Below are positions 40,946-49,986 of a DNA stretch of 64,000 nt, piece by piece. Position numbers and translations under genes: made by a program. Numbering within the stretch: position 1 is the stretch's first letter; each line of letters opens with the position of its first letter. Under the pieces are notes generated by a model. The model searched no databases, was not told the DNA's origin, and worked only from the letters and a program-made list of their open reading frames with translations. This DNA comes from Geodermatophilus obscurus (GTDB lineage Bacteria; Actinomycetota; Actinomycetes; Mycobacteriales; Geodermatophilaceae): assembly GCF_900115395.1 (NCBI RefSeq), contig NZ_FOWE01000001.1:124001-188000 (forward strand), written 5' to 3'.

Positions 40946-41938
40946 TCAGGCTGCGGGGACGGCGGCCATCGCCTCGGCGACGAGGGTGACCGAGCGCAGC
41001 CGGGCCTCGGCGGTGGGCGCCTGGTGGGCGACGATCAGCTCGTCGGCGTCGGCCAGCCGCGCGAAGGCGGTCAGCTGCTCGCGGACGTCGTCCGGCGTGC
41101 CGGCGGCGGTGTGGGTGAGCATCGTGTCCACGTGCCGGCCCGCGCCGGAGGACAGCAGCAGCTCGGCCTCCTCGTCCCCCAGGTCGCGGCCCTGGCCGAA
41201 CAGGCCGACGGCGAGCCGGTGGCGGGTGGCCTGCAGCGCCGTCCGGGCGTCCTCCGCGGTGTCGGCGGCGATCGCGTTGACGCCGGCGATCACGTACGGG
41301 GCGTCGAGCTGCTCGGACGGGTGGAAGTCGCGCCGGTAGGCGGCGACGGCGGGCTCGAGCATCTGCGGCGCGAAGTGCGAGGCGAAGGCGTAGGGCAGGC
41401 CGAGCGCGGCGGCCAGGCTGGCACCGAACATCGAGGAGCCGAGGACGTAGAGCGGCACGTTCGTGCCGCGGCCGGGAACGGCCTGCACGCCGGGCACCCG
41501 CGAGTGCCCGGTGAGGTAGCCCTGCAGCTCGAGGACGTCCTGCGGGAAGCGCTCGGCGGAGGCGGCGTCGCGGCGCAGCGCGTACATCGTGTTCTGGTCC
41601 GAGCCCGGGGCGCGGCCCAGGCCCAGGTCGATGCGGCCGGGGTGCACCGAGGCGAGGGTGCCGAACTGCTCGGCGATGGTCAGCGGCGAGTGGTTGGGCA
41701 GCATGACGCCGCCGGCGCCGAGCCGGATGGTGCGGGTGTGCGCCGCCACGTGGGCGACGAGCACGCTGGTCGCCGACGAGGCGATCGAGGGCATGTTGTG
41801 GTGCTCGGCGTACCAGACCCGCCGGTAGCCGGCCTCCTCCGCGCGCTGCGCCAGCGCGACGCTGGCGGCGATGCTGTCGCCGACCGACTGCCCGCGGGCG
41901 ACGGGGGCGAGGTCGAGCACGGACAGCGGGATCGGCAC
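40946..41938 (-). CDS. LLM-class flavin-dependent oxidoreductase (luciferase-like monooxygenase)
   Basis: 330 residues, TIM-barrel. [55 protein letters not shown] is the signature of the MsnO8/YhbW-type subfamily; [44 protein letters not shown] provides the flavin/substrate region. Uses FMNH2 or F420; the substrate is unknown. GTG 41938 has GGAGG seven bases upstream. Divergent from the hemerythrin gene; a GGTGACT/AGTCACC inverted repeat lies between them. Confidence 0.9.
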   Translation of the reverse strand: MPIPLSVLDLAPVARGQSVGDSIAASVALAQRAEEAGYRRVWYAEHHNMPSIASSATSVLVAHVAAHTRTIRLGAGGVMLPNHSPLTIAEQFGTLASVHPGRIDLGLGRAPGSDQNTMYALRRDAASAERFPQDVLELQGYLTGHSRVPGVQAVPGRGTNVPLYVLGSSMFGASLAAALGLPYAFASHFAPQMLEPAVAAYRRDFHPSEQLDAPYVIAGVNAIAADTAEDARTALQATRHRLAVGLFGQGRDLGDEEAELLLSSGAGRHVDTMLTHTAAGTPDDVREQLTAFARLADADELIVAHQAPTAEARLRSVTLVAEAMAAVPAA

Positions 41939-42015
41939 GGGGGTCCTCCGGGGGGTGCTGGGGGGTCTCGTCGGCCGCAACGCCGTCCGGGCGCCGGGGC
42001 TTCCGTCGCCGGGCA

Positions 42016-42033
42016 GGTGACTCGCAAGTCACC
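42016..42033. promoter_or_regulatory. Inverted repeat between divergent LLM and hemerythrin genes
   Basis: GGTGACT (42016-42022) and AGTCACC (42027-42033) are exact reverse complements around CGCA; GGGCAGG/CCTGCCC arms (42011-42017, 42042-42048) flank it. Position in a divergent intergenic region suggests an operator, but no regulator gene is adjacent. Confidence 0.45.
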
Positions 42034-42061
42034 GGCAACCGCCTGCCCGCACCGTTCCGGC

Positions 42062-42763
42062 ATGCCCGCGAGCGCTCCGCTGCCCTTCCCCGTGACCCCG
42101 CGCCGGCCGGGCGACCCCGAGCCCGACCTCGCCGGGTTCGCGCTCGTGCACTCCGCCCTGCGCTCGGGCTGCCGGCTGATCGCCGACGCCACGACCGCGA
42201 TCGCCGCCGGGTCCCCGTGCCCGCCCGCCCGGCACCGCGCCGCCGTCCGGTTCGCCGCCGCGGTGCTCGAGGAGGTGCACGTGCACCACTCCCGCGAGGA
42301 CGACGTGCTGTGGCCGGTGATCGCGGCCTCGGCCGGCGCGCACGTGGACCTGGAGCCGCTGTCGGACGACCACGCCGAGCTGCAGCGGGTGCTCGACCGC
42401 GCGCAGGCCGCCCTGGCCCGCTTCGAGGCGGCCGGGCCGGCGCAGGCGGCACCGCTGGCGGCGCTGCTCACCCACCTCGCCGACGACCTCGACGAGCACG
42501 TCGCGGAGGAGGAGCGGGAGGTGTTCCCCGTGCTGCGGCGGTTCGTCTCGGCCGGCGACCTCACCCGGGCCGAGGCCCGCTTCCGCGCCGGCACCACGCC
42601 GCGGCAGCTGGCCTTCCTGCTGCCCTGGCTGGTCGACTCCTGCCCGACGCCGGCCGACCGGGCCGCCCTGCTCGCGCGGGTGCCGCTGCCCCTGCGCCTG
42701 CTGCTGCGCGCGGTGTCCCCGGCCTGGCAGCGACAGCGGGACCTGGTCGCCGGGACCGGGTGA
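42062..42763 (+). CDS. Hemerythrin-like HHE domain protein
   Basis: 233 residues. Di-iron HHE cation-binding pattern: LVHSALRSGCRLI (first His), VHVHHSREDDVLWPVI (His and Glu/Asp ligands), LSDDHAELQRVLDRA, and HVAEEEREVFPVLRRF (His and Glu). Four-helix bundle over residues about 25-160, then a C-terminal helical part (TPRQLAFLLPWLVDSCPTPADRAALLARVPLPLRLLLRAVSP). Would bind oxygen or handle iron/NO; function unknown. ATG 42062. Its stop is six bases from the stop of the convergent SARP gene. Confidence 0.88.
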   Translation: MPASAPLPFPVTPRRPGDPEPDLAGFALVHSALRSGCRLIADATTAIAAGSPCPPARHRAAVRFAAAVLEEVHVHHSREDDVLWPVIAASAGAHVDLEPLSDDHAELQRVLDRAQAALARFEAAGPAQAAPLAALLTHLADDLDEHVAEEEREVFPVLRRFVSAGDLTRAEARFRAGTTPRQLAFLLPWLVDSCPTPADRAALLARVPLPLRLLLRAVSPAWQRQRDLVAGTG

Positions 42764-42769
42764 GCCCGC

Positions 42770-45700
42770 TCAGGCGGGCAGGGCGCGGGCGGCGGTGATC
42801 CAGCCGGGGTGTCCGGTGCGCTCCGCGACGGCGACGGCGACCTCCCGGTGGGCCGCCGCGGCAACGGTGTCGCCCCGCGCCGCGGCCAGCCGGGCCAGCA
42901 GGGTCGCCGTCGGGCCGAAGGCCATGATCGCGGTGGCCGCGCCGCACACGGTGTCCCGGTAGGGGAGCAGCTCGGCCTCGGCCTCGGCCCGCCGGTCCGC
43001 GTCGTCCAGGGCCAGCCCGACGAGGCCGCGGCAGTACTGGAAGAACGGCGTGAACAGATCGCGGACCTCGCGGGAGCGGGGCGGGCACTGCGCGCGGGCC
43101 TCGTCGGCCCGCCCGGCCAGGACCAGGGCGACGGCCCAGGTCTCGCCGGAGATCTCGGGGGAGATGGGCACCAGGGCGGCCATCTCGTCCGGGTCGACCG
43201 GCTCGGCGTCGGCGCAGCCGAGCTGCAGGGCCAGCTGGGCGGTCAGCCGCAGAGACCGCGCGACGACGGGGTAGTAGCCGGCCGCGAGGAGGGCCTGCTC
43301 GGCCTCCTCGTAGACGTCGGTGGCCTCGGCGGCCCGGCCGGCGACGGCGGCGCGCAGCCCGGCGTAGCAGCGGGCGATGCCGTGCAGCAGGGGCAGCCCG
43401 TAGGCCGCGGCCAGCCGCTCGGCCTCCGCGGCGTGCCGGTCGGCGGCCTCGAGGTCGAGGACGGCGCAGGTGTCCTGCAGCAGCATCAGCCGCGCCACGG
43501 CCTCGAACAGGCCCAGCCCCTCGCGCTGCGCGAGCTCGAGCAGCTCGGTGCCCACCGCGGTGGCCTCGCTGCGGTCGGGCCCCCGGACGGTGTGGAAGTG
43601 CCGGGCCGACAGCGCCTGGGCCAGCGCGAGCGGGTCGCCGCCCAGCCGGGCCTCGGCGACCGCCTGGGCCGAGGCCCGCACCGCGCGGTCCTCGTGCCGC
43701 TCCTCGAGCTCGGAGGCCAGCATCGCCAGCAGCCGGGTGCGTTGCGGGTCGCCGGGCGGCAGGCCGGTCACCGCCCGCTCGGTGCGCGCGACGAACCGGT
43801 CGTCGACCGGGTCCACCCAGGCGTTCCAGAAGGTCGGCACGTCGCAGGACAGCAGCACGGCCGCGGTCTCGGAGGCCGGGGCGTCGTCGGGCAGGACGGC
43901 GAGCGCCCGGGTCCGCAGCGCCCGCGCCTCCCCGACGGCGCCGGCCAGCGCGGTGGCCTCCGCCTGGGCCGCCAGCAGCCGCGCCAGGCCGGCCGCGTCG
44001 GAGGGGCGGGCGACCTCGGTGGCCGCGGCCGCCCGCCGCCACATCTCGGCGGCGTCGGCGTGGGCGAAGCGCCGCCCGGCCAGCTCGGCGGCGGCCTGCG
44101 CCCAGCGGGCGGCACCGGCCGCGGCGGCCGGACCTGCCGCGGCGGCGTGGTGGGCGAGCGCGGTGACGTCGTCGGGCCGCAGCCGCTCGAGGACCGCGGT
44201 GACCCGCCCGTGCAGCCGGGTGCGCCGCAGCGAGGAGAGGTCCTCGTACAGGGTCTCGCGCACCAGGGCGTGCACGAACCGCAGCCGCCCGGGGCCCGGT
44301 TCGACGAGCAGGCCGCTGACCAGCGCCGTCTCCAGCGCCTCCACCAGCTCCTCGTCGTCCCCGCCCGGGCCCTCCGCCGGCGCGGCCGCGGCCAGCAGCA
44401 CCTCGGCGTCGACGTCGCGGCCGATGACGGCGGCCAGGCGCAGCAGCGTGCCGGTGCGCGCGGGCAGCGCCGCCAGCCGGTGCCGGACGACGTCGCGCAC
44501 GGTGCCCGGCACGGAGGCGACCTCGGCGCCGGTGCCGGCCAGGCGCACCAGCTCGCGCACGTGGAAGGGGTTGCCGTCGGCGCGGGCGGCGATCGCGGCG
44601 CGGGTGCGGGCGTCGACCGGCGCGAGCGCCCAGCCGTCGACGAGGGCGTCGACGGCGGCGCGGTCCAGCCCGCGCAGCCGCAGGGGGACCGGCGAGCGGC
44701 GGGCCAGGGCGGCGAGGACGCCGGCCAGCGACTCGCTCTCCTCCGGGCGGTGCCCGGCCACCACCAGCAGCCGGGATCCCTCGAGGGCCGGGAGCAGGTC
44801 GAGCAGGAGCGAGACCGTCTCGCGGTCGGCGCGGTGCAGGTCGTCGACGGTGACCACCAGCGGCGCCGCGGCCGCCACCTCGCCGAGCCACCCGGCCACC
44901 GCCCGGTGCAGCCGGAACCGGTTGCCCGTCGGGTCGCCGCCGGACTCCGGCGGCGCGTCGTCGGTGAGCAGCGCGGCCAGCGGCGCGGGGTCGCGCGGCG
45001 GAGCGGTGGCGGCCAGCGCGCGCAGCGCGGCGGCCCACGGCCAGCCGGGCGGGGCGCCGTCGGTCTCCGGGCAGGAGAGCGCCAGCGCGGTCCAGCCCCG
45101 CGCGCGGAGGTCGGCGCGCAGGTGCTCGAGCACGGTGGTCTTGCCGCTGCCCGCCTCGCCCGCCAGGAGCACGATCTCCACGCCGCCCCCGGCCGCGCGC
45201 TCCGCCGCCGCGTCGAGGGCGGCCAGCTCGGCGTCGCGGCCCACCGGCCGCGGCACGCCGGCCGCCGGCCGCGGGACGGCGACCGGCGGGGGAGCCGGAC
45301 GGCCCACGGCGGGCGCCGGCGCGCGGGCCGGCAGCAGGTGCGGGGCCTGCGCCAGGACGTCGTCCTCCAGGGTCCGTAGCTCCGGGCCGGGGTCGATGCC
45401 CAGCTCGTCGGCCAGCCGGCGGCGGACCTCGCGGAGTGCGGCCAGCGCCTCGCCCTGGCGGCCGGCGCGGTAGAGCCCGAGCGCGAGCAGCCGCCAGCCC
45501 TCCTCGCGCAGCGGGTGCTCGGCGACGTGCGCGCGCAGCAGCGGGAGCGGGTCGCGGCCGCCGGGTGCGGCGAGCGCGGCCGCGGCGCGCCGCTCGACCG
45601 CGGTCAGCCGCAGCTCGTCGAGGCGGGCGGCCTCCGGCGCGGCCCACGGCTCGTCGGCGTACTCGGCGTACGAGGGGCCCCGCCACAGGTCGATGGCCTC

Positions 45701-46114
45701 GGTGTAGCGCTGCCGCGCCCGGGCCGGGTCGGTCTCCAGCAGCCGGTCGCCTTCGTCGACCAGCCGGGTCGCCTGCAGCACGTCGACGGCGTCCGGGTCG
45801 GGGCGCAGCGCGTACCCGGGCGGCACGGTGACCAGCAGGCGGGCCGGCGTCCGCGGGGCGCGGCCGGGCTCGAGGATCCGGCGCAGGTGGCTGACGTGCG
45901 CCTGCAGCGCCCCCATCGCGTCGGCGGGGGAGGCGGCCCGCCACAGGTCGGCCACCAGGCTGTCGGCGGGGACCATGCGGCCGCCGGCGACCAGCAGCCG
46001 GGCCACGACCGAGCGCTGCCGTCGCCCGCCCAGGTCGAGGGCGACGCCGTCCCGCACGGCGCCGACCTCGCCCAGAACCCGGAACCCGACCGTTCCGGCA
46101 CCCCCCGTGCCCAT
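42770..46114 (-). CDS. SARP/AfsR-type regulator with BTAD and AAA (STAND) ATPase domains
   Basis: 1114 residues. Winged helix at 5-100 (FRVLGEVGAVRDGVALDLGGRRQRSVVARLLVAGG...LIADLW-like SLVADLW, QAHVSHLRRILEP); bacterial transcriptional activation domain at about 105-255 (RYTEAIDLWRGPSYAEYADEPWAAPEAARLDELRLTAVERRAAA, LRLLALGLYRAGRQGEALAALREVRRRLADELGIDPGPELRTLEDDVL pattern). P-loop ATPase from about 310 with Walker A GEAGSGKT and Walker B LLVVTVDDLHRAD-type VVTVDDLHRAD; then TPR-like helical repeats to the end. AfsR-like proteins activate specialised-metabolite genes on ATP and signal binding; none is obvious beside it. ATG 46114 chosen at domain start. Confidence 0.9.
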   Translation of the reverse strand: MGTGGAGTVGFRVLGEVGAVRDGVALDLGGRRQRSVVARLLVAGGRMVPADSLVADLWRAASPADAMGALQAHVSHLRRILEPGRAPRTPARLLVTVPPGYALRPDPDAVDVLQATRLVDEGDRLLETDPARARQRYTEAIDLWRGPSYAEYADEPWAAPEAARLDELRLTAVERRAAAALAAPGGRDPLPLLRAHVAEHPLREEGWRLLALGLYRAGRQGEALAALREVRRRLADELGIDPGPELRTLEDDVLAQAPHLLPARAPAPAVGRPAPPPVAVPRPAAGVPRPVGRDAELAALDAAAERAAGGGVEIVLLAGEAGSGKTTVLEHLRADLRARGWTALALSCPETDGAPPGWPWAAALRALAATAPPRDPAPLAALLTDDAPPESGGDPTGNRFRLHRAVAGWLGEVAAAAPLVVTVDDLHRADRETVSLLLDLLPALEGSRLLVVAGHRPEESESLAGVLAALARRSPVPLRLRGLDRAAVDALVDGWALAPVDARTRAAIAARADGNPFHVRELVRLAGTGAEVASVPGTVRDVVRHRLAALPARTGTLLRLAAVIGRDVDAEVLLAAAAPAEGPGGDDEELVEALETALVSGLLVEPGPGRLRFVHALVRETLYEDLSSLRRTRLHGRVTAVLERLRPDDVTALAHHAAAAGPAAAAGAARWAQAAAELAGRRFAHADAAEMWRRAAAATEVARPSDAAGLARLLAAQAEATALAGAVGEARALRTRALAVLPDDAPASETAAVLLSCDVPTFWNAWVDPVDDRFVARTERAVTGLPPGDPQRTRLLAMLASELEERHEDRAVRASAQAVAEARLGGDPLALAQALSARHFHTVRGPDRSEATAVGTELLELAQREGLGLFEAVARLMLLQDTCAVLDLEAADRHAAEAERLAAAYGLPLLHGIARCYAGLRAAVAGRAAEATDVYEEAEQALLAAGYYPVVARSLRLTAQLALQLGCADAEPVDPDEMAALVPISPEISGETWAVALVLAGRADEARAQCPPRSREVRDLFTPFFQYCRGLVGLALDDADRRAEAEAELLPYRDTVCGAATAIMAFGPTATLLARLAAARGDTVAAAAHREVAVAVAERTGHPGWITAARALPA

Positions 46115-46250
46115 GACGGCGCGAGCATAGGTCCCACCGGCCCCCGTGGTCAGCCGCCTGTGTCCGGTTCCACCCGTGGGGGGTCTCGGATCGGTCACGG
46201 GACGCCCCGGGTGTCCCGTCCGCCGTGCGGTACCGGCCGCCCGCGTGCCC

Positions 46251-47507
46251 TCAGGCGGTGCGGCTGCGCCGTGTGCGCGGAGGTGCCGGCCGGGCGGGCG
46301 CGGTCTCCACCGGGGCGTCCGGCCCCTCGACGCCCAGCCGCCGCTCGAAGCCGGGCGGGACGACGACGTCGTCGCGGGAGAGCTCGGCGGTCGAGCCGCG
46401 GGCCAGGCCGGTGAGGCAGGAGCCGAGGCCGTCGCGGAGCAGGTCGAGGACGTTCTCGACGCCGGCCTGCCCGTTGGCCGCCAGGCCCCACAGGTAGGCG
46501 CGACCGATCATCACGGCCCTGGCGCCGAGGGCCAGGGACTTGGCGACGTCGGAGCCTCGCCGGATGCCGCCGTCGAGGAGCACCTCGACCTGGTCGCCGA
46601 CGGCCTCGGCGATCGCCGGCAGGGCGCGGATGGAGGCGGGGGTGCCGTCGAGGTTGTTGCCGCCGTGGTTGGACACCGAGATGGCGGTGACCCCCGCGTC
46701 GACGGCGCGCCTGGCGTCGTCGACGCGCATGACGCCCTTGAGCATGAACGGCCGGCCGGCGCCCCACAGCTCGCGCAGCCAGGCGACGTCCTCCCAGGTC
46801 GGCATGGGCGACTGCATCCACTCGCCGTAGGCGCCGAAGAAGGTCGGCGGGGTCTGCGCCGGGTCGCCGACCATGTTGGGGACGGTGAGGTCGGGCAGCT
46901 TCCCCGTGCGGGCGAACTGCAGCAGCCACCGGGGCCTGAGCGCGACCTGCGGGGCGTAGCGGCGGACCGCCTCCAGGTCGATCTTCTGCGGGATGAACGG
47001 GCTGCCCCAGTCGCGGCCGTAGGCGAACGACCAGTCCAGCGTGGCGATGAGCCCGGCGGCGCCGGCCCGGCGGGCGCGTTCGACCTTGGCCGCCATCACG
47101 TCGCGGTCGCCGACCCAGTAGAGCTGGAAGAAGGTCTTCGGGTTGGCCGCGATGACCTCCTCCATCGGCTTGCTGGCCATCGACGACAGGCCCATCGCCA
47201 CGCCGCGGGCGGCGGCGGCCCGGGCGACGGCGACCTCGCCGTCGGGGTGCACGGCCTGCACGCCGGTGGGGCTGATCAGCACCGGCATGGACACGTCCTG
47301 GCCCATGACGGTGGTGGCCATCTCGCGCCGGTTCGACAGCCCCGCGGTGTGCGGCGCGAGACCCAACTCGTCGAAGGCCCGGATGTTGTCGTCGACGGTC
47401 AGGCCCTTCTCCGACCCGGCCACCAGCGCGCCGTAGACGCCCTTGGGCAGGCGCCGCTTCGCGCGCCGCTGCGCCTCCGCCACCGTCTCGAACCACGCGT
47501 TCACCAC
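46251..47507 (-). CDS. mftD: FMN-dependent alpha-hydroxy-acid oxidase family, MftD-like (pre-mycofactocin synthase)
   Basis: 418 residues, TIM-barrel flavoenzyme. NAWFETVAEAQRRAKRRLPKGVYGALVAGSEKGLTVDDN at the N-terminus, SMPVLISPTGVQAVHPDGEVAVARAAAARGVAMGLSS, FMLKGVMRVDDARRAVDAGVTAISVSNHGGNNLDGTPA (with catalytic His and FMN-binding Lys), and VEVLLDGGIRRGSDVAKSLALGARAVMIGRAYLWGLAANGQAGVENVLDLLR. These phrases fit MftD more closely than lactate dehydrogenase LldD as I know them. MftD makes the redox-active pre-mycofactocin after MftC and MftE act. No mftA, B, C, E or F is visible in the window, so it is an orphan. GTG 47507 or 47504. Confidence 0.78.
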   Translation of the reverse strand: MVNAWFETVAEAQRRAKRRLPKGVYGALVAGSEKGLTVDDNIRAFDELGLAPHTAGLSNRREMATTVMGQDVSMPVLISPTGVQAVHPDGEVAVARAAAARGVAMGLSSMASKPMEEVIAANPKTFFQLYWVGDRDVMAAKVERARRAGAAGLIATLDWSFAYGRDWGSPFIPQKIDLEAVRRYAPQVALRPRWLLQFARTGKLPDLTVPNMVGDPAQTPPTFFGAYGEWMQSPMPTWEDVAWLRELWGAGRPFMLKGVMRVDDARRAVDAGVTAISVSNHGGNNLDGTPASIRALPAIAEAVGDQVEVLLDGGIRRGSDVAKSLALGARAVMIGRAYLWGLAANGQAGVENVLDLLRDGLGSCLTGLARGSTAELSRDDVVVPPGFERRLGVEGPDAPVETAPARPAPPRTRRSRTA

Positions 47508-47627
47508 TGTCCGTCTCCCGCTGTCGTGGGCCCGCCGGAGGCCGGCCGGAGGGTTGGCACCGGGTGCCACCGTAGCGCCGCCGACGTGGCGCGGACCACA
47601 CCGCCCGGGGTGCCCGGCTCCGGACGC

Positions 47628-47664
47628 GCGTCAGCCCCGCGGCCGGGGGCCGCGGGGCTGACGC
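47628..47664 (-). terminator. Very strong terminator hairpin (17-bp stem)
   Basis: GCGTCAGCCCCGCGGCC (47628-47644) and its exact reverse complement (47648-47664) flank a three-base loop GGG. It lies just after the stop of the 47-residue gene on the minus strand and would end its transcript; it also insulates the mftD promoter. Confidence 0.85.
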
Positions 47665-47703
47665 AGGGGGTGCCGCGCACCGGACGGCGCCGGTGCGGCC
47701 GGC

Positions 47704-47847
47704 TCAGGAGCGGGTGGCCATCGCGGCGATCTCGTGCCGCGACTCCTGCGTGGGAGCGGCGGCGAGGGCGCGCTGCAGCTCCCGCTCGTCCCGGCGGCGG
47801 GCGCGGGTGCTGCGGGCGGTGGCCAGTGCGGAGCGCAGGCGGGTCAT
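47704..47847 (-). CDS. 47-residue Arg/Ala-rich small protein
   Basis: ATG 47847 preceded by GAGGAGGACCCC, an excellent ribosome site. The product starts MTRLRSALATARSTRARRRD and ends with QESRHEIAAMATRS. It is strongly basic and predicted to be one or two helices (ERELQRALAAAPTQESRHEI). Small proteins of this design, with the SRHEI..... ending, are widespread in actinobacteria; I know no function. A strong hairpin 39 bases after its stop supports it being a stand-alone transcribed gene. Confidence 0.75.
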   Translation of the reverse strand: MTRLRSALATARSTRARRRDERELQRALAAAPTQESRHEIAAMATRS

Positions 47848-48122
47848 GGGGTCCTCCTCGGGCGACGGTCGACGGGGACGGTCGCTCCCGGCCGTCTCCG
47901 GCGGGCCCGTCAGGTGCGGCGCCGATCACACGGATGCGCGCTCCGACCTGCTGGGTCTGCAAATCCAACTGTCCTCCTCGGGAGGTCCGCGCGCCAGCCC
48001 CGCGGCCGTGATCCGCGCTGCACCCGGCCCGGTGAGACGGCCGCCACACACCGGCGCTAGCGTCGGGCCCGCCGCACCGTCCGGCGCCCGCGACCCGCTC
48101 CCCGCGTTCTGAGGAGGCCGTC

Positions 48123-48839
48123 CTGCCCAGCACCGTCGTCCCCGGTGGCGCCAGCACGCCGCAGCTGTCCGCGCACCTCGCCGTCCCGCCGGTGGGGGAG
48201 GGGCCGTGGCCGGGCGTGGTCGTCGTCCACGAGGTGTTCGGGCTGACCGACGACGTGCGCCAGCACGCCGACCGGCTGGCGGCCGCCGGCTACCTCGCGC
48301 TCGCGCCGGACCTGTTCAGCGCCGGCGGGGCGCGGCGGTGCCTGCGCTCGACGTTCCGGGCGCTGAACCGCGGCGAGGGCCCGGCGTTCGGCGACCTGGA
48401 GGCCGCCCGCCGCTTCCTCGCCGACCGGGACGACTGCACCGGGCGGATCGGCGTCCTCGGGTTCTGCATGGGCGGCGGGTTCGCGCTCATGGCGGCCACC
48501 CGGGGTTTCGACGTCGCCGCGCCCAACTACGGCTTCCTGCCGAAGGACGCCGAGCGGGTCCTGGCCGGCGCCTGCCCGGTGGTGGCCAGCTTCGGCCGCC
48601 GCGACGTCGCGCTGCGCGGCGCCGCGGCCCGGCTGGACCGGGTGCTCACCGACCTGGGGGTCGAGCACGACGTGCACGAGTACCCCGACGCCGGGCACTC
48701 CTTCCTCAACCACCACAACGCCGGGCCGTTCACCGCCCTGGAGAAGGTCGTCGGGCTCGGCTACCACCAGCCCTCGGCCGAGGACGCCTGGGGCCGGATC
48801 CTGCGCTTCCTCGACCGGCACCTGCGGGCGGCCGCGTGA
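48123..48839 (+). CDS. Dienelactone hydrolase family protein, probable CTG start
   Basis: 238 residues. [36 protein letters not shown] is the family N-terminal core, [17 protein letters not shown] has the nucleophile Cys (GFCMGG), and [14 protein letters not shown] the catalytic His. Enzymes of this family open lactones or thioesters. The first in-frame GTG (48192) would cut off the strand [13 protein letters not shown] that the fold needs. GAGGAGG at 48113-48119 is followed by CTG at 48123, the only start codon at a proper distance, so translation likely begins at CTG. Stop overlaps the CaiB gene. Confidence 0.85.
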   Translation: MPSTVVPGGASTPQLSAHLAVPPVGEGPWPGVVVVHEVFGLTDDVRQHADRLAAAGYLALAPDLFSAGGARRCLRSTFRALNRGEGPAFGDLEAARRFLADRDDCTGRIGVLGFCMGGGFALMAATRGFDVAAPNYGFLPKDAERVLAGACPVVASFGRRDVALRGAAARLDRVLTDLGVEHDVHEYPDAGHSFLNHHNAGPFTALEKVVGLGYHQPSAEDAWGRILRFLDRHLRAAA

Positions 48840-49936
48840 CCGGCCCGCTCGCGGGGCTGCGCGTGGTCGAGCTCGGCGGCATCGGCCCGGGCCCGCACGC
48901 GGCGATGGTGCTGGCCGACCTCGGGGCCGACGTCGTCCGGGTGGAGCGGCCCGCCGGCGGGCTGTCCGTCGGCCGGGGCGGCCGCGACGTCGTGCTGCGC
49001 GGGCGGCGGCAGGTCGCCGCCGACGTGAAGACCCCGGCGGGCCTGGACCTCGTGCTCTCCCTCGTCGGGAACGCCGACGTGCTGCTCGACGTCTTCCGGC
49101 CCGGCGTCGCCGAGCGCCTCGGCCTCGGGCCCGACGTGTGCCTGGAGCGCAACCCCGGGCTGGTCTACGCGCGGATGACCGGCTGGGGCCAGGACGGGCC
49201 GTGGGCCGCGCGCGCCGGGCACGACGTCAACTACCTCTCCCTGACCGGCACGCTGGCCGCGCTCGGACACCCCAGCGAGGCGCCGCGGGCGCCGCTCAAC
49301 CTCGTCGCCGACTACGCCGGCGGATCGATGCTGGTGCTCGTCGGCGTGCTGGCCGCGCTGCACGAGCGGTCGCGGTCCGGCCGCGGTCAGGTCGTGGACG
49401 CCGCGATGGTCGACGGCGTCGCGCTGGTGTCGCAGCTGATGTGGTCGATGCGCGGCATGGGCGTCTGGTCCGACCGCCCCGGCACCAACCTGCTCGACGG
49501 CGGGGCGCCCTTCTACGACGTCTACCCCTGCGCCGACGGCCGCCACGTCGCCGTCGGGGCGCTGGAGCCGCAGTTCTACGCCGCGCTGCTCGACGGGCTC
49601 GGCCTCGCCGACGCCGGCCTGCCGCCGCAGTCCGACCCGCGCGGCTGGCCGCGGTTGCGCGAGGCGTTCACGGCGGCCTTCGGCGCGCAGCCGCGGGAGC
49701 ACTGGGAGCGGGTGTTCGAGGGCACCGACGCCTGCGTCACCCCCGTCCTGGAGCCGCGGGAGGCCCCGGCCCACCCGCACCTGGCCGCCCGCGGCACGTT
49801 CACCGAGGTCGACGGCGTGGTGCAGGCGGCCCCGGCGCCGCGGTTCTCCCGCACCCCGGCCGGCCCGGCCGCGTCGGTGCCCACGGAGCCGGCCGACGCC
49901 GCCGCCGTGCTCGAGGAGTGGTCGCGCCCCCGCTGA
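48836..49936 (+). CDS. CaiB/BaiF family CoA-transferase or alpha-methylacyl-CoA racemase
   Basis: 366 residues. [38 protein letters not shown] at the start, [58 protein letters not shown] with the catalytic His-Asp region, and [21 protein letters not shown]. This arrangement is closest to alpha-methylacyl-CoA racemase (AMACR), which inverts 2-methylacyl-CoA for beta-oxidation, rather than to a two-substrate CoA-transferase. GTG 48836 overlaps the preceding stop (GTGA). Confidence 0.9.
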   Translation: MTGPLAGLRVVELGGIGPGPHAAMVLADLGADVVRVERPAGGLSVGRGGRDVVLRGRRQVAADVKTPAGLDLVLSLVGNADVLLDVFRPGVAERLGLGPDVCLERNPGLVYARMTGWGQDGPWAARAGHDVNYLSLTGTLAALGHPSEAPRAPLNLVADYAGGSMLVLVGVLAALHERSRSGRGQVVDAAMVDGVALVSQLMWSMRGMGVWSDRPGTNLLDGGAPFYDVYPCADGRHVAVGALEPQFYAALLDGLGLADAGLPPQSDPRGWPRLREAFTAAFGAQPREHWERVFEGTDACVTPVLEPREAPAHPHLAARGTFTEVDGVVQAAPAPRFSRTPAGPAASVPTEPADAAAVLEEWSRPR

Positions 49937-49986
49937 TCCGGGAGCGCACGAGCCCGCGGTGCGCCGCGGAGGAAGGGGCCTGCCCC

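Noticed and set aside
42561-45944. A 1127-codon minus-strand frame
   Set aside because: It is the neighbouring frame of the SARP regulator, which carries intact winged-helix, BTAD and Walker motifs in the other frame.
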